Assembly: GCA_900315335.1 (NCBI GenBank)
Contig: OMYR01000062.1
Coordinates: forward strand, 1-33,382
Direction of reading: 5' to 3'
Length of the DNA stretch: 33,382 bases
DNA from: an uncultured Bacteroidales bacterium
GTDB taxonomy: Bacteria > Bacteroidota > Bacteroidia > Bacteroidales > P3
In this document: piece by piece, positions 8,493 to 16,146 of the stretch
Layout of the letters: every line of letters begins with the position of its first letter
How positions within the stretch are numbered: the stretch's first letter is position 1
The notes under the pieces: model-generated
What the model was told of the DNA's origin: nothing
Database searches by the model: none
Seen by the model: the letters and a program-made list of their open reading frames with translations, nothing else
Program-made: the position numbers and the translations under genes

Positions 8493-9248
8493 TTATTTAT
8501 TCAATCTTTTTTCTATTGCTTTGGCGACAGTAAAGAATTGATATGCTGCATCGTATTTGGCTTTGATAAATCCGCGAACACCATAACGAAAACCACCTTG
8601 AATGATGTAACTTTTTATAAAACTCCACGTCGGACGGTACAATAACGCGAAAGTTTTGTATTCTCTTTTCTTTTTCTTCTGCAATTCAAAATCTGTGTAG
8701 CGGTTTAGTTTCTCCAAACGGTTATATAATCTTTCTTCGTCCAAATGAATAAACATCGCATTTTTCTCTTTTGTCGGAATTTTTTCCACCTTACCTTGTA
8801 TTTGCGGAAGAGAATGTATTATTTCCGGCCAGTAAGTCCCTTGCTTGATAAAAAATCTCAGTTGCCAATCCTTTAACGAATTGCCAAAATATACACTCAT
8901 AAATTTATTCTTTCGTTGAATAAACAAGCCTTGTGGCGGATTGGGTTGCTCAATGACACGATACAAATAATTTTTTAATTCAATTGTTACAAGTTCATCG
9001 GCATCTACAACAAGCACGTATGGATATTTAGCGTTGGATATTGCAAAATTCCTTGCAGGCTCGACTATCCTATATTTACCACGAGGAAAAGTAAATATAT
9101 CGCAGCCATATTTCTTTGCAATGTCAAGCGTCGAATCGGTGGATTCCATATCGCAAATCACGATTTGGTCGAAATCCTTTACGCTTTTAAGCACTTGCTC
9201 CAAGTATTGCTCCGCATTATATGTGTTTATTACTACCGATATTTGCAT
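8493..9248 (-). CDS. family 2 glycosyltransferase (LPS-core WaaE/KdtX-like)
   Basis: A 251-residue GT-A fold glycosyltransferase. The N-terminal MQISVVINTYNAEQYLEQVL and the nucleotide-binding region are followed by the metal-binding DxD as VVDADE (Asp82, Asp84). The spacing and the segment GKYRIVEPARNFAI resemble WaaE/KdtX-like transferases that add a sugar to the LPS inner core. The C-terminal half (FIHLDEERLYNRLEKLNRYTD) also fits that subgroup, and the basic tail may bind the membrane. It is convergent with the O-antigen-ligase-like gene with a 17-base gap, so the two probably serve the same glycan. The sugar donor and acceptor are unknown. Confidence 0.85.
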   Translation of the reverse strand: MQISVVINTYNAEQYLEQVLKSVKDFDQIVICDMESTDSTLDIAKKYGCDIFTFPRGKYRIVEPARNFAISNAKYPYVLVVDADELVTIELKNYLYRVIEQPNPPQGLFIQRKNKFMSVYFGNSLKDWQLRFFIKQGTYWPEIIHSLPQIQGKVEKIPTKEKNAMFIHLDEERLYNRLEKLNRYTDFELQKKKKREYKTFALLYRPTWSFIKSYIIQGGFRYGVRGFIKAKYDAAYQFFTVAKAIEKRLNK

Positions 9249-9308
9249 TACGTAAATTCTATATAATAATCACAACTCTCCTTTTCGCAGTGTCTGTTAT
9301 CCGTAAAA

Positions 9309-9316
9309 CAAAAATA
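9309..9316 (-). promoter_or_regulatory. candidate -7 element for glycosyltransferase gene
   Basis: The minus strand reads TATTTTTG, 61 bases before the glycosyltransferase ATG. There is no well-spaced -33 element, so this is only a candidate. Confidence 0.3.
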
Positions 9317-9380
9317 CTCCTAAATAAAACGTCAATTGATTTTAGTTTTACAGCATCACAGCACACAAAAACGATAAATA

Positions 9381-9743
9381 TTAAAATATCTGTGTCAATT
9401 CCTTAAAAATAGATTCTTTGATTGAAGGCAAAAGTGTTTTAAGGTCTATGATATTTACATTATATTTCTCAAACGCCAAATCCATTTTACAATCCACTCT
9501 GTTGGCTATTCCCTCTTCGCTATTAGGCGAAAACTCAACGTAAATAACTATATTTTGAACCTGTTTCTCAACTGCCGAAACGAACTCCTCATGTGCGTAT
9601 GCTTTTTTCACTCCTTCTTGTTTCAATACAGCCACCAATTTCTCCACAAGTTTCTTTCTCGAACGACGGGCAAACCAAGAAGGCTTGCGTTTCTTGTCTT
9701 TCAAACCTTTTGCCAACTGTTTATTTGCTTCCTTATTGGTCAT
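9381..9743 (-). CDS. small basic protein resembling a degenerate minimal nucleotidyltransferase
   Basis: A 120-residue protein with a lysine/arginine-rich N-terminus (residues 1-35). The rest aligns by eye with MNT (MntA-type) nucleotidyltransferase domains: a leading GVKKAYAHEEF where the family has GVxxxxLFGSxARG, then NIVIYVEFSPNS where it has DIDLLVEFxP, then YNVNIIDLKTLLPSIKESI where it has xxVDLVxxxxLxPxxxxxI. The GS and paired Asp residues needed for catalysis are replaced, so if the match is real the protein is catalytically dead. No HEPN partner lies beside it. It follows rnfA by 38 bases on the same strand and may share its transcript. The family assignment rests on pattern recognition alone; it may simply be an uncharacterised protein. 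Confidence 0.6.
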   Translation of the reverse strand: MTNKEANKQLAKGLKDKKRKPSWFARRSRKKLVEKLVAVLKQEGVKKAYAHEEFVSAVEKQVQNIVIYVEFSPNSEEGIANRVDCKMDLAFEKYNVNIIDLKTLLPSIKESIFKELTQIF

Positions 9744-9781
9744 AAAAAGTTGTTTTTTGAATTAAATATCCCGAGTAAAGG

Positions 9782-10360
9782 TTATATTTTTACAAGTCCT
9801 GCAAAACCCATAAAAGCCATAGCCAAAATACCGGCGGATATTAATGCTATCGGCGTACCTTTAACTCCTTTTGGAACACCTACCAAATCCAAATGCTCCC
9901 TTATACCTGCGAACAACACCAATGCTAATGTGAAGCCAAGTGCGATTGATACCGAATAAACAAGTCCTTGCAAAAGCGTGAATTGTTTCTGAACCACCAA
10001 AATAGCTATACCCAACACTGCACAGTTTGTTGTAATCAATGGCAAGAACACTCCCAATGCTTGATACAATGACGGACTTATTTTTTTCAATATTATTTCC
10101 ACCATTTGCACCAATGAAGCAATAACCAAGATAAACATAATAGTCTGCAAGAATTCCAAATGCAATGGGGCTAATATATAATTCTGAATAAGGAATGTAA
10201 CCAATGTTGCAATAGTCATAACAAACACTACCGCCATACCCATACCCGAAGCAGTACTAACTTTTTTGGATACGCCAAGAAAAGGACAAATTCCCAAAAA
10301 CTGACTAAGCACAACATTGCTTACAAATACTGCAAATACAAATAGCTTCAAATATTCCAT
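9782..10360 (-). CDS. rnfA: electron transport complex subunit RnfA/RsxA
   Basis: A 192-residue integral membrane protein with six predicted helices. RnfA is a core subunit of the Rnf complex, which couples ferredoxin:NAD+ electron transfer to Na+ or H+ movement. Visible family marks are [13 protein letters not shown] with Cys25 and [10 protein letters not shown] with Cys113, the cysteines that together with those of RnfE hold a membrane iron centre. The ending SLAFMGFxGLVK of E. coli RsxA is matched by [13 protein letters not shown]. It is closer to RnfA than to NqrE, which has EN-type residues in the first helix. The other subunits (rnfB, C, D, G, E) are not in this window: upstream is a 388-base gap and then a TonB receptor. 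Confidence 0.92.
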   Translation of the reverse strand: MEYLKLFVFAVFVSNVVLSQFLGICPFLGVSKKVSTASGMGMAVVFVMTIATLVTFLIQNYILAPLHLEFLQTIMFILVIASLVQMVEIILKKISPSLYQALGVFLPLITTNCAVLGIAILVVQKQFTLLQGLVYSVSIALGFTLALVLFAGIREHLDLVGVPKGVKGTPIALISAGILAMAFMGFAGLVKI

Positions 10361-10410
10361 ATCTTTACAGGTTTTAATATTTATTTCATACTTCTTTTCG
10401 TTACGGAGTG

Positions 10411-10418
10411 CAAAGATA
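10411..10418 (-). promoter_or_regulatory. -7 element for rnfA
   Basis: The minus strand reads TATCTTTGCA, a good TAnnTTTG match, 50 bases upstream of the rnfA ATG. It implies that rnfA has its own promoter here rather than being the end of a longer rnf operon. Confidence 0.5.
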
Positions 10419-10520
10419 ACAAAAATCTATGAGTTGAAGAATTTTTTGTTTGTTTTTTTAATTTTTATTCCATTAAAGAAAATATCGCATAATAATTTCA
10501 AAGATATGATTATTCCTATA

Positions 10521-10564
10521 AAAACGTAAGGCGACCCCATTAAAAACTTAAAAAGTCGCCTTAC
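10521..10564 (-). terminator. intrinsic terminator downstream of the TonB receptor
   Basis: GTAAGGCGAC (10526-10535) and GTCGCCTTAC (10555-10564) form a perfect 10-bp stem with a 19-base loop. It is the most GC-rich hairpin in the window. On the minus strand it is followed by GTTTTTATAGG, giving a short U-tract. Confidence 0.75.
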
Positions 10565-10565
10565 A

Positions 10566-10634
10566 AAAATAGTGTTTAACACTATTTTATTAGTTACAGT
10601 AATTATTTTACTGATGTTTAACACTAATTTTTTC
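10566..10634. repeat. TGTTTAACACT-family inverted repeats (two copies and a spacer stem)
   Basis: 10566-10588 is a near-perfect palindrome with 11-base arms around one central base, core AATAGTGTTTAACACTATT. 10597-10602 and 10608-10613 (CAGTAA/TTACTG) form a second small stem. A further motif copy, GATGTTTAACACTAATTTTT, begins at 10613. Confidence 0.8.
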
Positions 10635-10748
10635 TTTTCACATAAAATTTTTCTGCCGTTTGTTATCAAAATATTTTTATCTGTTCAAGTTTTCTTTTTT
10701 AATATTTTTGCCCTGTTTTGATAACAATGCGAAGAAAAAATATCATGC

Positions 10749-12785
10749 TTAAAGATTATATTTTACACCCCCGATAAACCATCTGCCCGGTTGAGGGATA
10801 TTTCCTATATCGAAATATTCCTGATTCATCATATTGGTGCAGGAAATATAGAAATTGAAATGGCGGTATTGGTAACTAATATTGCCGTCCATAGTGAAAA
10901 ATGGAGAGAAAGACTGTTCGCTTTCGTTAAACTTCACTTCATCATTTTCTATATACCTATCATATTTTATATATGAGCCTTCCCTAACGCAGAACTTACC
11001 CGCAAGAGTAAGAGTCAAGTTTTTGATTATCGGAAGGGTCAAACGAACGCTCGCTTTGTGTTTAAGATAATTCAGAGCATAGGCAGAAATATAATCGATA
11101 TTGCCTTGTTTTTGGTGCATATACGAATATGAAATATTTAGTGTGGAATTAGGCAAAAGAAAGCCTATAAAACTATTCAAAAACAATTTGCTGTCAAACT
11201 CAACTCCGTATTTATCGAGTTTATTAATGTTCCTGCTTTGCCATTTTTCATCACTTGGAGAATATTTCACCCAATCTATCATATCGTTGCCTTTCATAGA
11301 ATAAATATTGAGCGAAGTCTGTGCAATGGCATTGGTGTTTTTTGCTCCAATTTCAAAACTCAAAGATTTTTCTTGTTTCAAATCGGGGTTGGATTGATGA
11401 ATGGCGTCCTTGTAATATAATTCGGTAAAAGAAGGCAGTCTTGAAGACGAATTGAATGAAGCATACGCCTGCCAATGATTATTAAAAAAGTAATTGAAAT
11501 TAATACTTGGATAAACGTTGAATAGTTTCTGGTTAAAAGATGTATTTTGGAATGTCATAAGTCCCAAAGTCAAATCAGCCTTATCAAACAAGTATCTTCC
11601 TTGCAAAAAGTATGAGAAATTTATTCTATCCTTGTGATGATTGTAATGATTGCCGTGTAATGTGCAAGGCTCTCCCAAAACAGAGGACAGTATTTCTTCA
11701 TAACGCATATCGGAGCCGAAATTCAAACGAAAACGCTTAAAAGAATAAACAAACGATACGTTGTTTCCAAGTACATTGGTCTTATGATAATTCGGCGTCG
11801 ATACGTCTTTGATTAACTCATATTCGTCCGTGTGTTGATTATAATAAATCGAGGGAATTATTGAAAAATTCTCCGCAATATCGAATTTGCCTTTCAAAGA
11901 GGTTAAAAAGGACGATGTCTTGTCGTGTTGATTGGGGTATTTGGCAGAATAAAATGTATTTGCCCCGTATGATTTTTTGTTATACCCTATCTGAAAATCC
12001 AACTTATTATTTCTGTTGAAATTTATGCGATTTTGATACAATAGATTATATATATTATAATCGCTGTTTGCTATATAGCCCTCACTATTCTTGTATCCAA
12101 AGGAAATATAATTCTCAACGTTTTTGTAAGTGTAGGCTGCGGACAATTCTGTATTGACAAAACCATGTTCTCCACCCTCCAAAGTAACGTCAAAAGACTT
12201 ATCGACATTTTTCTTGGTTACAATATTTATTCCTCCGCTGAAAGCCGATGCACCATAAATGATAGCCGTCGGGCCTTTAATAACTTCTATACGTTCTATA
12301 TCGGAAATATTTATCGGAATATCCAAAGAATAATGACCTGTGTGGGGATTGGTAATATTTATGCCGTTAAGGAGTACGGCTGTTTGGTCAAAATTACCGC
12401 CACGAAGTGAAATATCGGCTTGGACTGAGTGAGCCCCACGAGTTTGAATATCTATGCCGGTGGCAAAGGACAGAAGTTCGGCAACGGATTGGGGTTTGAG
12501 GTTTTCTATTTCTTGTTTGGTAATAATGGTAACTATCTTGCCTTCTTGATTTATAGGCGTTGAGAGTTCATCACTTATAGTTACCTCCTGCAAAGTATCG
12601 AACATTGCAATGGTGTCGTTTGTCGTTTGAGCCTTTATGGTTTTCGCTCCCAAACTTGATAACATCATTATAGACACAACACCTATCGTTACAACTTTGT
12701 GCATTGAATTGTATGCGCTGTAACTTTTCCGTTCAAAACGCTTGAAGCGGAAAGTTTTCTTTCTTAAAAACTGATTTTTTAACAT
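10749..12785 (-). CDS. TonB-dependent outer-membrane receptor (BtuB/colicin-I-receptor-like)
   Basis: A 678-residue receptor that imports a ligand across the outer membrane using ExbB/ExbD/TonB energy. The TonB box region (DTLQEVTISDEL) is followed by a plug domain (~65-195: QSVAELLSFATGIDIQTRG, ISLRGGNFDQTAVLLNGI, IERIEVIKGPTAIIYGASAF) and a 22-strand-type barrel ending in the aromatic strand GRWFIGGVKYNL. No carboxypeptidase-like N-terminal module and no SusD partner are present, so it is not a SusC-type glycan receptor. The N-terminus is odd: about 27 basic residues (RKKTFRFKRFERKSYSAY) precede a normal signal peptide that could start at Met28 (position 12704). No riboswitch was recognised upstream, so the ligand (cobalamin, haem or siderophore) is unknown. 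A GC-rich terminator follows. Confidence 0.9.
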   Translation of the reverse strand: MLKNQFLRKKTFRFKRFERKSYSAYNSMHKVVTIGVVSIMMLSSLGAKTIKAQTTNDTIAMFDTLQEVTISDELSTPINQEGKIVTIITKQEIENLKPQSVAELLSFATGIDIQTRGAHSVQADISLRGGNFDQTAVLLNGINITNPHTGHYSLDIPINISDIERIEVIKGPTAIIYGASAFSGGINIVTKKNVDKSFDVTLEGGEHGFVNTELSAAYTYKNVENYISFGYKNSEGYIANSDYNIYNLLYQNRINFNRNNKLDFQIGYNKKSYGANTFYSAKYPNQHDKTSSFLTSLKGKFDIAENFSIIPSIYYNQHTDEYELIKDVSTPNYHKTNVLGNNVSFVYSFKRFRLNFGSDMRYEEILSSVLGEPCTLHGNHYNHHKDRINFSYFLQGRYLFDKADLTLGLMTFQNTSFNQKLFNVYPSINFNYFFNNHWQAYASFNSSSRLPSFTELYYKDAIHQSNPDLKQEKSLSFEIGAKNTNAIAQTSLNIYSMKGNDMIDWVKYSPSDEKWQSRNINKLDKYGVEFDSKLFLNSFIGFLLPNSTLNISYSYMHQKQGNIDYISAYALNYLKHKASVRLTLPIIKNLTLTLAGKFCVREGSYIKYDRYIENDEVKFNESEQSFSPFFTMDGNISYQYRHFNFYISCTNMMNQEYFDIGNIPQPGRWFIGGVKYNL

Positions 12786-12813
12786 AACTTATTTTTATTT
12801 TTTGTTAATTATT

Positions 12814-12834
12814 ATTTTATTAGTGTTAAACACC
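12814..12834 (-). repeat. single TGTTTAACACT-family motif between butyrate kinase and the receptor
   Basis: The minus strand reads GGTGTTTAACACTAATAAAA, nearly the same as the copies at 10613 and 3775. Here it lies about 30 bases upstream of the receptor ATG and beyond the buk terminator, so it would fall in the receptor leader. It has a short self-complementary core (GTGTTTAACAC) but no extended stem. Confidence 0.6.
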
Positions 12835-12897
12835 AAAACACTGATTAATGTAACTAATTTCTTACTTAATGGAAAAAATTTACCGCTACCCTTAAAC

Positions 12898-12937
12898 AAA
12901 GCGACAAAAAGAAATATGATTTTCCCTTTGTCGCTTT
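12898..12937 (-). terminator. intrinsic terminator of butyrate kinase gene
   Basis: AAAGCGACAAA (12898-12908) and TTTGTCGCTTT (12927-12937) form a perfect 11-bp stem with an 18-base loop. It lies about 70 bases past the buk stop codon, and the minus-strand continuation is TTTGTTT-rich. Confidence 0.65.
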
Positions 12938-13009
12938 TAATGGTTGTTTCTCGTTGCTAACGTGATTTTTTATTTAATTTTTAATCCCTTTTCAGCAACA
13001 AAAACGTTT

Positions 13010-14098
13010 TTATTTGTATTGCTGCAATTGCAATTCGCCGTTCAAGTACATTGAAGCGTTCATTGCAAGTGCTCCCATCTCGTCTTCGCCCGGATAAACG
13101 TATATCGGAGCAATCCAATCTATACGGTCTGACAATTCTTTTACGAAAGGTTTTCCGTATGCTATACCTCCTGTAATCAGGATAGCATCAATTTTCTTTA
13201 CCTTGCCGTGTAATACTGCTGCCTGAGCACCTACTTCCTTTGCTACTTGATATGCCATTGCGGATTGTATGAAAGCATATTTTTCATCGCCTTCTTTGGC
13301 TTTTATCTCCACTGTCAAAGCGTCGTTTGTTCCCAAATAAGCAACAAAACCTCCCTCGCCAACAATCATTTTACGGATTTGAGCTTCTGTGTATTTACCA
13401 CTAAAACACAAAGAAATGAGTTTGGTCATAGGAACAGAGCCACTTCTTTCAGGAGAGAACGGACCATCGCCGTCCAAAGCCTGATTAGCATCTATAACTT
13501 TACCCAAATGATGAGCGCCAACGCTGATACCACCGCCTAAATGGACAACAATCAAATTCAAATCTTCATACTTTTTGCCTTCGCCATGTTCTCTTGCATA
13601 ACGACGAGCAATAGCCTTTTGATTCAAGCAATGAAAAATGGAATTTCTCGGCATAAGAGGATGTCCGCTAAGTTTAGCGATTTCTTCTCTTTCATCGGTA
13701 ACACCGGCATCGGCGATAACGGCTTTAACACCGATTTCCTTTGCTATTTCGTTGGCAATCAAGCCACCTAAATTACAAGCGTGTTGTCCTGCATAACCTA
13801 TCTGCAAATCGTGAATCATCTCAGGGGTTACTTCCCATATACCGCCTTCGGTAGATTTGGTCAAACCACCACGTCCGATGATAATCTTAAAATCTTTAAT
13901 ATTGAAACCTGCTTGCGCAACCTCTTTCAAACAAAGCTCTTTTCTAAAAGCATATTGGTCTGCAATGTGTTCAAAAACTTTCAAATCCTCCGCGGGATGT
14001 TTGATGTTTTTGTCAAATAGTTTGTTCTCTCCGTCAAAAACAGCAATCTTTGTAGATGTGCTGCCCGGATTAATTGCTAAAATTAATTGATTATACAT
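13010..14098 (-). CDS. buk: butyrate kinase
   Basis: A 362-residue acetokinase-family enzyme that interconverts butyryl phosphate and butyrate with ATP/ADP in the cytoplasm. The phosphate-binding start LAINPGSTSTKIAVFDGE, the VHLGGGISVGAH motif and the late ILITGGIAYGK are characteristic. Length equals that of known butyrate kinases (~355) and is shorter than acetate kinase (~400). The open frame continues to 14527, but that extension is antisense to thioredoxin and lies upstream of a good -7 element, so the ATG at 14098 (MYNQLILAINPG) is chosen. The usual partner, phosphate butyryltransferase (ptb), is not adjacent. The gene is divergent from trxA. A branched-chain acyl substrate is possible. 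Confidence 0.93.
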   Translation of the reverse strand: MYNQLILAINPGSTSTKIAVFDGENKLFDKNIKHPAEDLKVFEHIADQYAFRKELCLKEVAQAGFNIKDFKIIIGRGGLTKSTEGGIWEVTPEMIHDLQIGYAGQHACNLGGLIANEIAKEIGVKAVIADAGVTDEREEIAKLSGHPLMPRNSIFHCLNQKAIARRYAREHGEGKKYEDLNLIVVHLGGGISVGAHHLGKVIDANQALDGDGPFSPERSGSVPMTKLISLCFSGKYTEAQIRKMIVGEGGFVAYLGTNDALTVEIKAKEGDEKYAFIQSAMAYQVAKEVGAQAAVLHGKVKKIDAILITGGIAYGKPFVKELSDRIDWIAPIYVYPGEDEMGALAMNASMYLNGELQLQQYK

Positions 14099-14135
14099 AT
14101 TTCTTTTTCTTTTATATGCAGATTTTAATAGATTG

Positions 14136-14143
14136 CAAAGGTA
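14136..14143 (-). promoter_or_regulatory. -7 element for buk
   Basis: The minus strand reads TACCTTTGCA, matching TAnnTTTG, 37 bases before the chosen buk ATG. The divergent trxA promoter is within 60 bases, so a regulator binding here could affect both genes. Confidence 0.55.
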
Positions 14144-14175
14144 AGAATATTTTTTCAATAAAAGACTGTTTTTGC

Positions 14176-14204
14176 TTGTAATATTCATTTTTTTTATATC
14201 TTTG
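14176..14204 (+). promoter_or_regulatory. trxA promoter
   Basis: -33-like TTG at 14176-14178, 18-base spacer, and -7 TATCTTTG at 14197-14204. This is followed about 42 bases later by the trxA ATG. Spacing and sequence fit the Bacteroidota consensus reasonably well. Confidence 0.6.
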
Positions 14205-14246
14205 CAAGCAATTAGATTAATTATTAACATTAAATACAATACAATT

Positions 14247-14564
14247 ATGGCATTAGAAATTAACGATTCTAACTTCGAGGAGTTAGTTGTAAAAGAAAGT
14301 AAATTGGTGGTTTTGGATTGTGGTGCAACTTGGTGCGGACCTTGCCAACATATCGCCCCTATAATAGATGAATTGGCAAAAGAATACGAAGGAAAAGCCG
14401 TTGTTGCAAAGTGCGATGTTGATGAAGCACCGGAAATTCCTTCCAAGTTCGGCATTCGCAACGTTCCTACTGTTTTATTCCTAAAAAACGGAAATCTTTT
14501 GGACAAAATGGTAGGTGCAAACAGCAAAAACGCTTACAAAGAAAAAATCGAACAGTATCTTTAA
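14247..14564 (+). CDS. trxA: thioredoxin
   Basis: A 105-residue cytoplasmic thioredoxin that reduces protein disulfides using thioredoxin reductase. The active site WCGPC lies near residue 30 in CGATWCGPCQHIAPIIDEL, and the cis-Pro is in RNVPTVLFL. The length is that of a stand-alone thioredoxin. The ATG at 14247 (MALEIND) is chosen because the frame upstream contains the promoter. A clear terminator follows within 10 bases, so the gene is monocistronic. Confidence 0.96.
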   Translation: MALEINDSNFEELVVKESKLVVLDCGATWCGPCQHIAPIIDELAKEYEGKAVVAKCDVDEAPEIPSKFGIRNVPTVLFLKNGNLLDKMVGANSKNAYKEKIEQYL

Positions 14565-14572
14565 TCAAACAG

Positions 14573-14605
14573 CAGTCCTACAATTTTGTTGTGGGACTGT
14601 TTTTT
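14573..14605 (+). terminator. intrinsic terminator of trxA
   Basis: CAGTCCTACAA (14573-14583) pairs with TTGTGGGACTG (14589-14599), with one G-U pair, around a 5-base loop. Six T follow immediately on the + strand. Confidence 0.9.
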
Positions 14606-14658
14606 GTCTTTCTTTCAATTGCAATCTGCAAATAATTAAATAGCCTTTGTATTTTCTT

Positions 14659-15588
14659 ATGACAAATGATTTGGAAAACATATCGTACGGCTCTATAGAG
14701 TTGCGAGCAAAACAAGTAGTGGAAGGCTTTTTGTCCGGTCTGCACAAAAGTCCTTTTCATGGTTTTTCAGTCGAATTTGCAGATTATCGGGCTTACAACT
14801 CCGGCGAAAGCACAAGGTTTATTGATTGGAAACTGTTCGCAAGAACCGACAAACTTTTCATAAAAAACTATCAGCAAGAAACCAATCTACGTTGCACGAT
14901 AGCAATAGATGACAGCCTTTCGATGTGCTTTCCGTTCGATAGAAAGTCGGGCGATTTCAACAATCCGAACAAAATAACTTTTGCCGTCTATGCCGCAGCG
15001 GCAATACTTCAAATGCTATACAAACAACGCGATGCTTTTTCACTCGGATTGATGTCCGATACCATCGATTTTTTAAGTGATACCAAATCGTCAATATCTC
15101 ACAAGAAATTTTTATTTACACTGCTTGAAAAATTAATCCGCCAAGACAGAAAAGCATTCAAAGAAAACACCGATATTTCACCACTTTTGCACCAATTGGC
15201 AACGCAAATCCACAAACGCTCTCTTGTCGTAATTTTCACGGATTTACTGTCCGCCAACGAGAATACCGACGAATTTATAAAATCTCTTCAACATCTTAAA
15301 TTCGCAAAGCACGAAGTCATTCTCTTTCATGTATTCGATAAAAATTTAGAAGAAAATCTCGAATATAAAAACCGTCCTTACAAGTTCATCGATGCCGAAA
15401 CAAAGCAGGAATTAAAAGTAAATCCTACGGAAATAAGAGACAAGTACAAAGAAATTATGACTTCTTGTTTTGAAAAAATTCACTCGGCTTGCAACAATAT
15501 GCAAATAGATTACGTTGAGTGCGATATAAACAAGGGATTCGACCAAATTCTTATTCCTTACTTTTATAAACGTATCCGTATGAGATAA
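14659..15588 (+). CDS. DUF58 domain protein
   Basis: A 309-residue DUF58 protein. Characteristic stretches are GFLSGLHKSPFHGFSVEFADYR (described in part), a GESTRFIDWK-type motif and ARTDKLFIK, followed by a VWA-like fold with TIAIDDSLSMCF (a DxSxS metal-site pattern). In Bacteroidota such genes usually sit between a MoxR ATPase and BatA/BatB VWA membrane proteins, in loci linked to envelope stress or oxygen tolerance; the molecular function is unproven. Here neither moxR nor the bat genes are adjacent. The start at 14659 (MTNDLENISYG) is preferred over an upstream TTG. A TAGCCTTTG sequence just before resembles a -7 box with one extra base. A gene-free region follows. Confidence 0.85.
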   Translation: MTNDLENISYGSIELRAKQVVEGFLSGLHKSPFHGFSVEFADYRAYNSGESTRFIDWKLFARTDKLFIKNYQQETNLRCTIAIDDSLSMCFPFDRKSGDFNNPNKITFAVYAAAAILQMLYKQRDAFSLGLMSDTIDFLSDTKSSISHKKFLFTLLEKLIRQDRKAFKENTDISPLLHQLATQIHKRSLVVIFTDLLSANENTDEFIKSLQHLKFAKHEVILFHVFDKNLEENLEYKNRPYKFIDAETKQELKVNPTEIRDKYKEIMTSCFEKIHSACNNMQIDYVECDINKGFDQILIPYFYKRIRMR

Positions 15589-16146
15589 TTTAATTCTTTT
15601 CATCAATTCTCAAACCTTTACATTCATTCAAATTTGACCTTTTCGTTTTTCTATCGCAGGTTATCGTTTATATGCTTGATGCTACCGTTTTTCTGTCGCA
15701 GGGAAATAGTAGAAAAGTCATATCTTTTTACCCCAAAAAGTCATGACTTTTTGACTTTTTTGTATTGAAGTTTCCAAAATTAACAGCAGATTTGTTTTTT
15801 TCTGCGGCTAATTTCAGAAAATTTGTTGCCAATTTCAGAAAGTTGGCTTGTAATTTTGAAAACATCAATGCGGACTACTCAAAAAGTCCGACTTTTTTAC
15901 ATCTTTGAAGCCAACTTTTCAGATTTAGCAGCGAATTTCTCCAAATTTCAACAAGTCATATCTTTTTTACCATAGAATTTGTCGCTTTATCACTTCCTGT
16001 AATAGATAACAACTACGACCTATGGCAAAAAAACATTTACATCAAGGATAAAAACTAAAAACATCGGGAGTATAAACAAACTAAAAAGAAAATACCGACT
16101 GAACAAAACTCCAATCGGTATCAACATTCATCTTATTAATAACAAA
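15589..16146. other. 558-bp gene-free region with direct repeats and nested palindromes
   Basis: No convincing protein. Structures seen: a 17-base direct repeat with one mismatch, CGTTTTTCTxTCGCAGG (15644-15660, 15686-15702); a longer direct repeat, AAGTCATATCTTTTT(T)ACC (15715-15732, 15953-15971); an 18-base perfect palindrome AAAAAGTCATGACTTTTT (15735-15752); a second palindrome, AAAAAGTCCGACTTTTT (15881-15897); and an 11-bp inverted repeat, AAAGTTGGCTT with AAGCCAACTTT (15839-15849, 15908-15918), which encloses the second palindrome. Variants of AATTTCAGAAA also recur. It separates convergent genes. It could be a non-autonomous element remnant, a structured RNA or a terminator cluster; no transposase remnant is visible. 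Confidence 0.75.
16081..16121 (-). terminator. intrinsic terminator of pheS-folB
   Basis: ATACCGA (16092-16098) and TCGGTAT (16115-16121) form a 7-bp stem. On the minus strand it is followed by TTTCTTTTTAG. It lies 26 bases beyond the folB stop codon. Confidence 0.6.

Larger units (their letters stand above)
10361..10748. other. 388-bp gene-free region between rnfA and the TonB receptor
   Basis: It holds, from left to right, the rnfA promoter candidate (10411-10418), a GC-rich terminator hairpin for the receptor gene (10526-10564), and a cluster of TGTTTAACACT-type inverted repeats (10566-10634). The remaining bases, 10635-10748, are AT-rich with nothing recognisable. Open frames here are short and unlike any protein I know. 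Confidence 0.7.

Noticed and set aside
12786-13009. Cobalamin riboswitch ahead of the TonB receptor
   Set aside because: The leader is AT-rich with only a TGTTTAACACT copy and the buk terminator. I see no B12-box-like conserved core.
14099-14527. N-terminal extension of butyrate kinase to 505 residues
   Set aside because: It is antisense to thioredoxin, contains the region upstream of a good -7 element and has no kinase-like sequence. The family N-terminus begins at 14098.
15589-16146. Insertion sequence or transposase remnant
   Set aside because: Repeats are present, but no frame resembles a transposase and no matching terminal inverted repeats with target duplication are seen.
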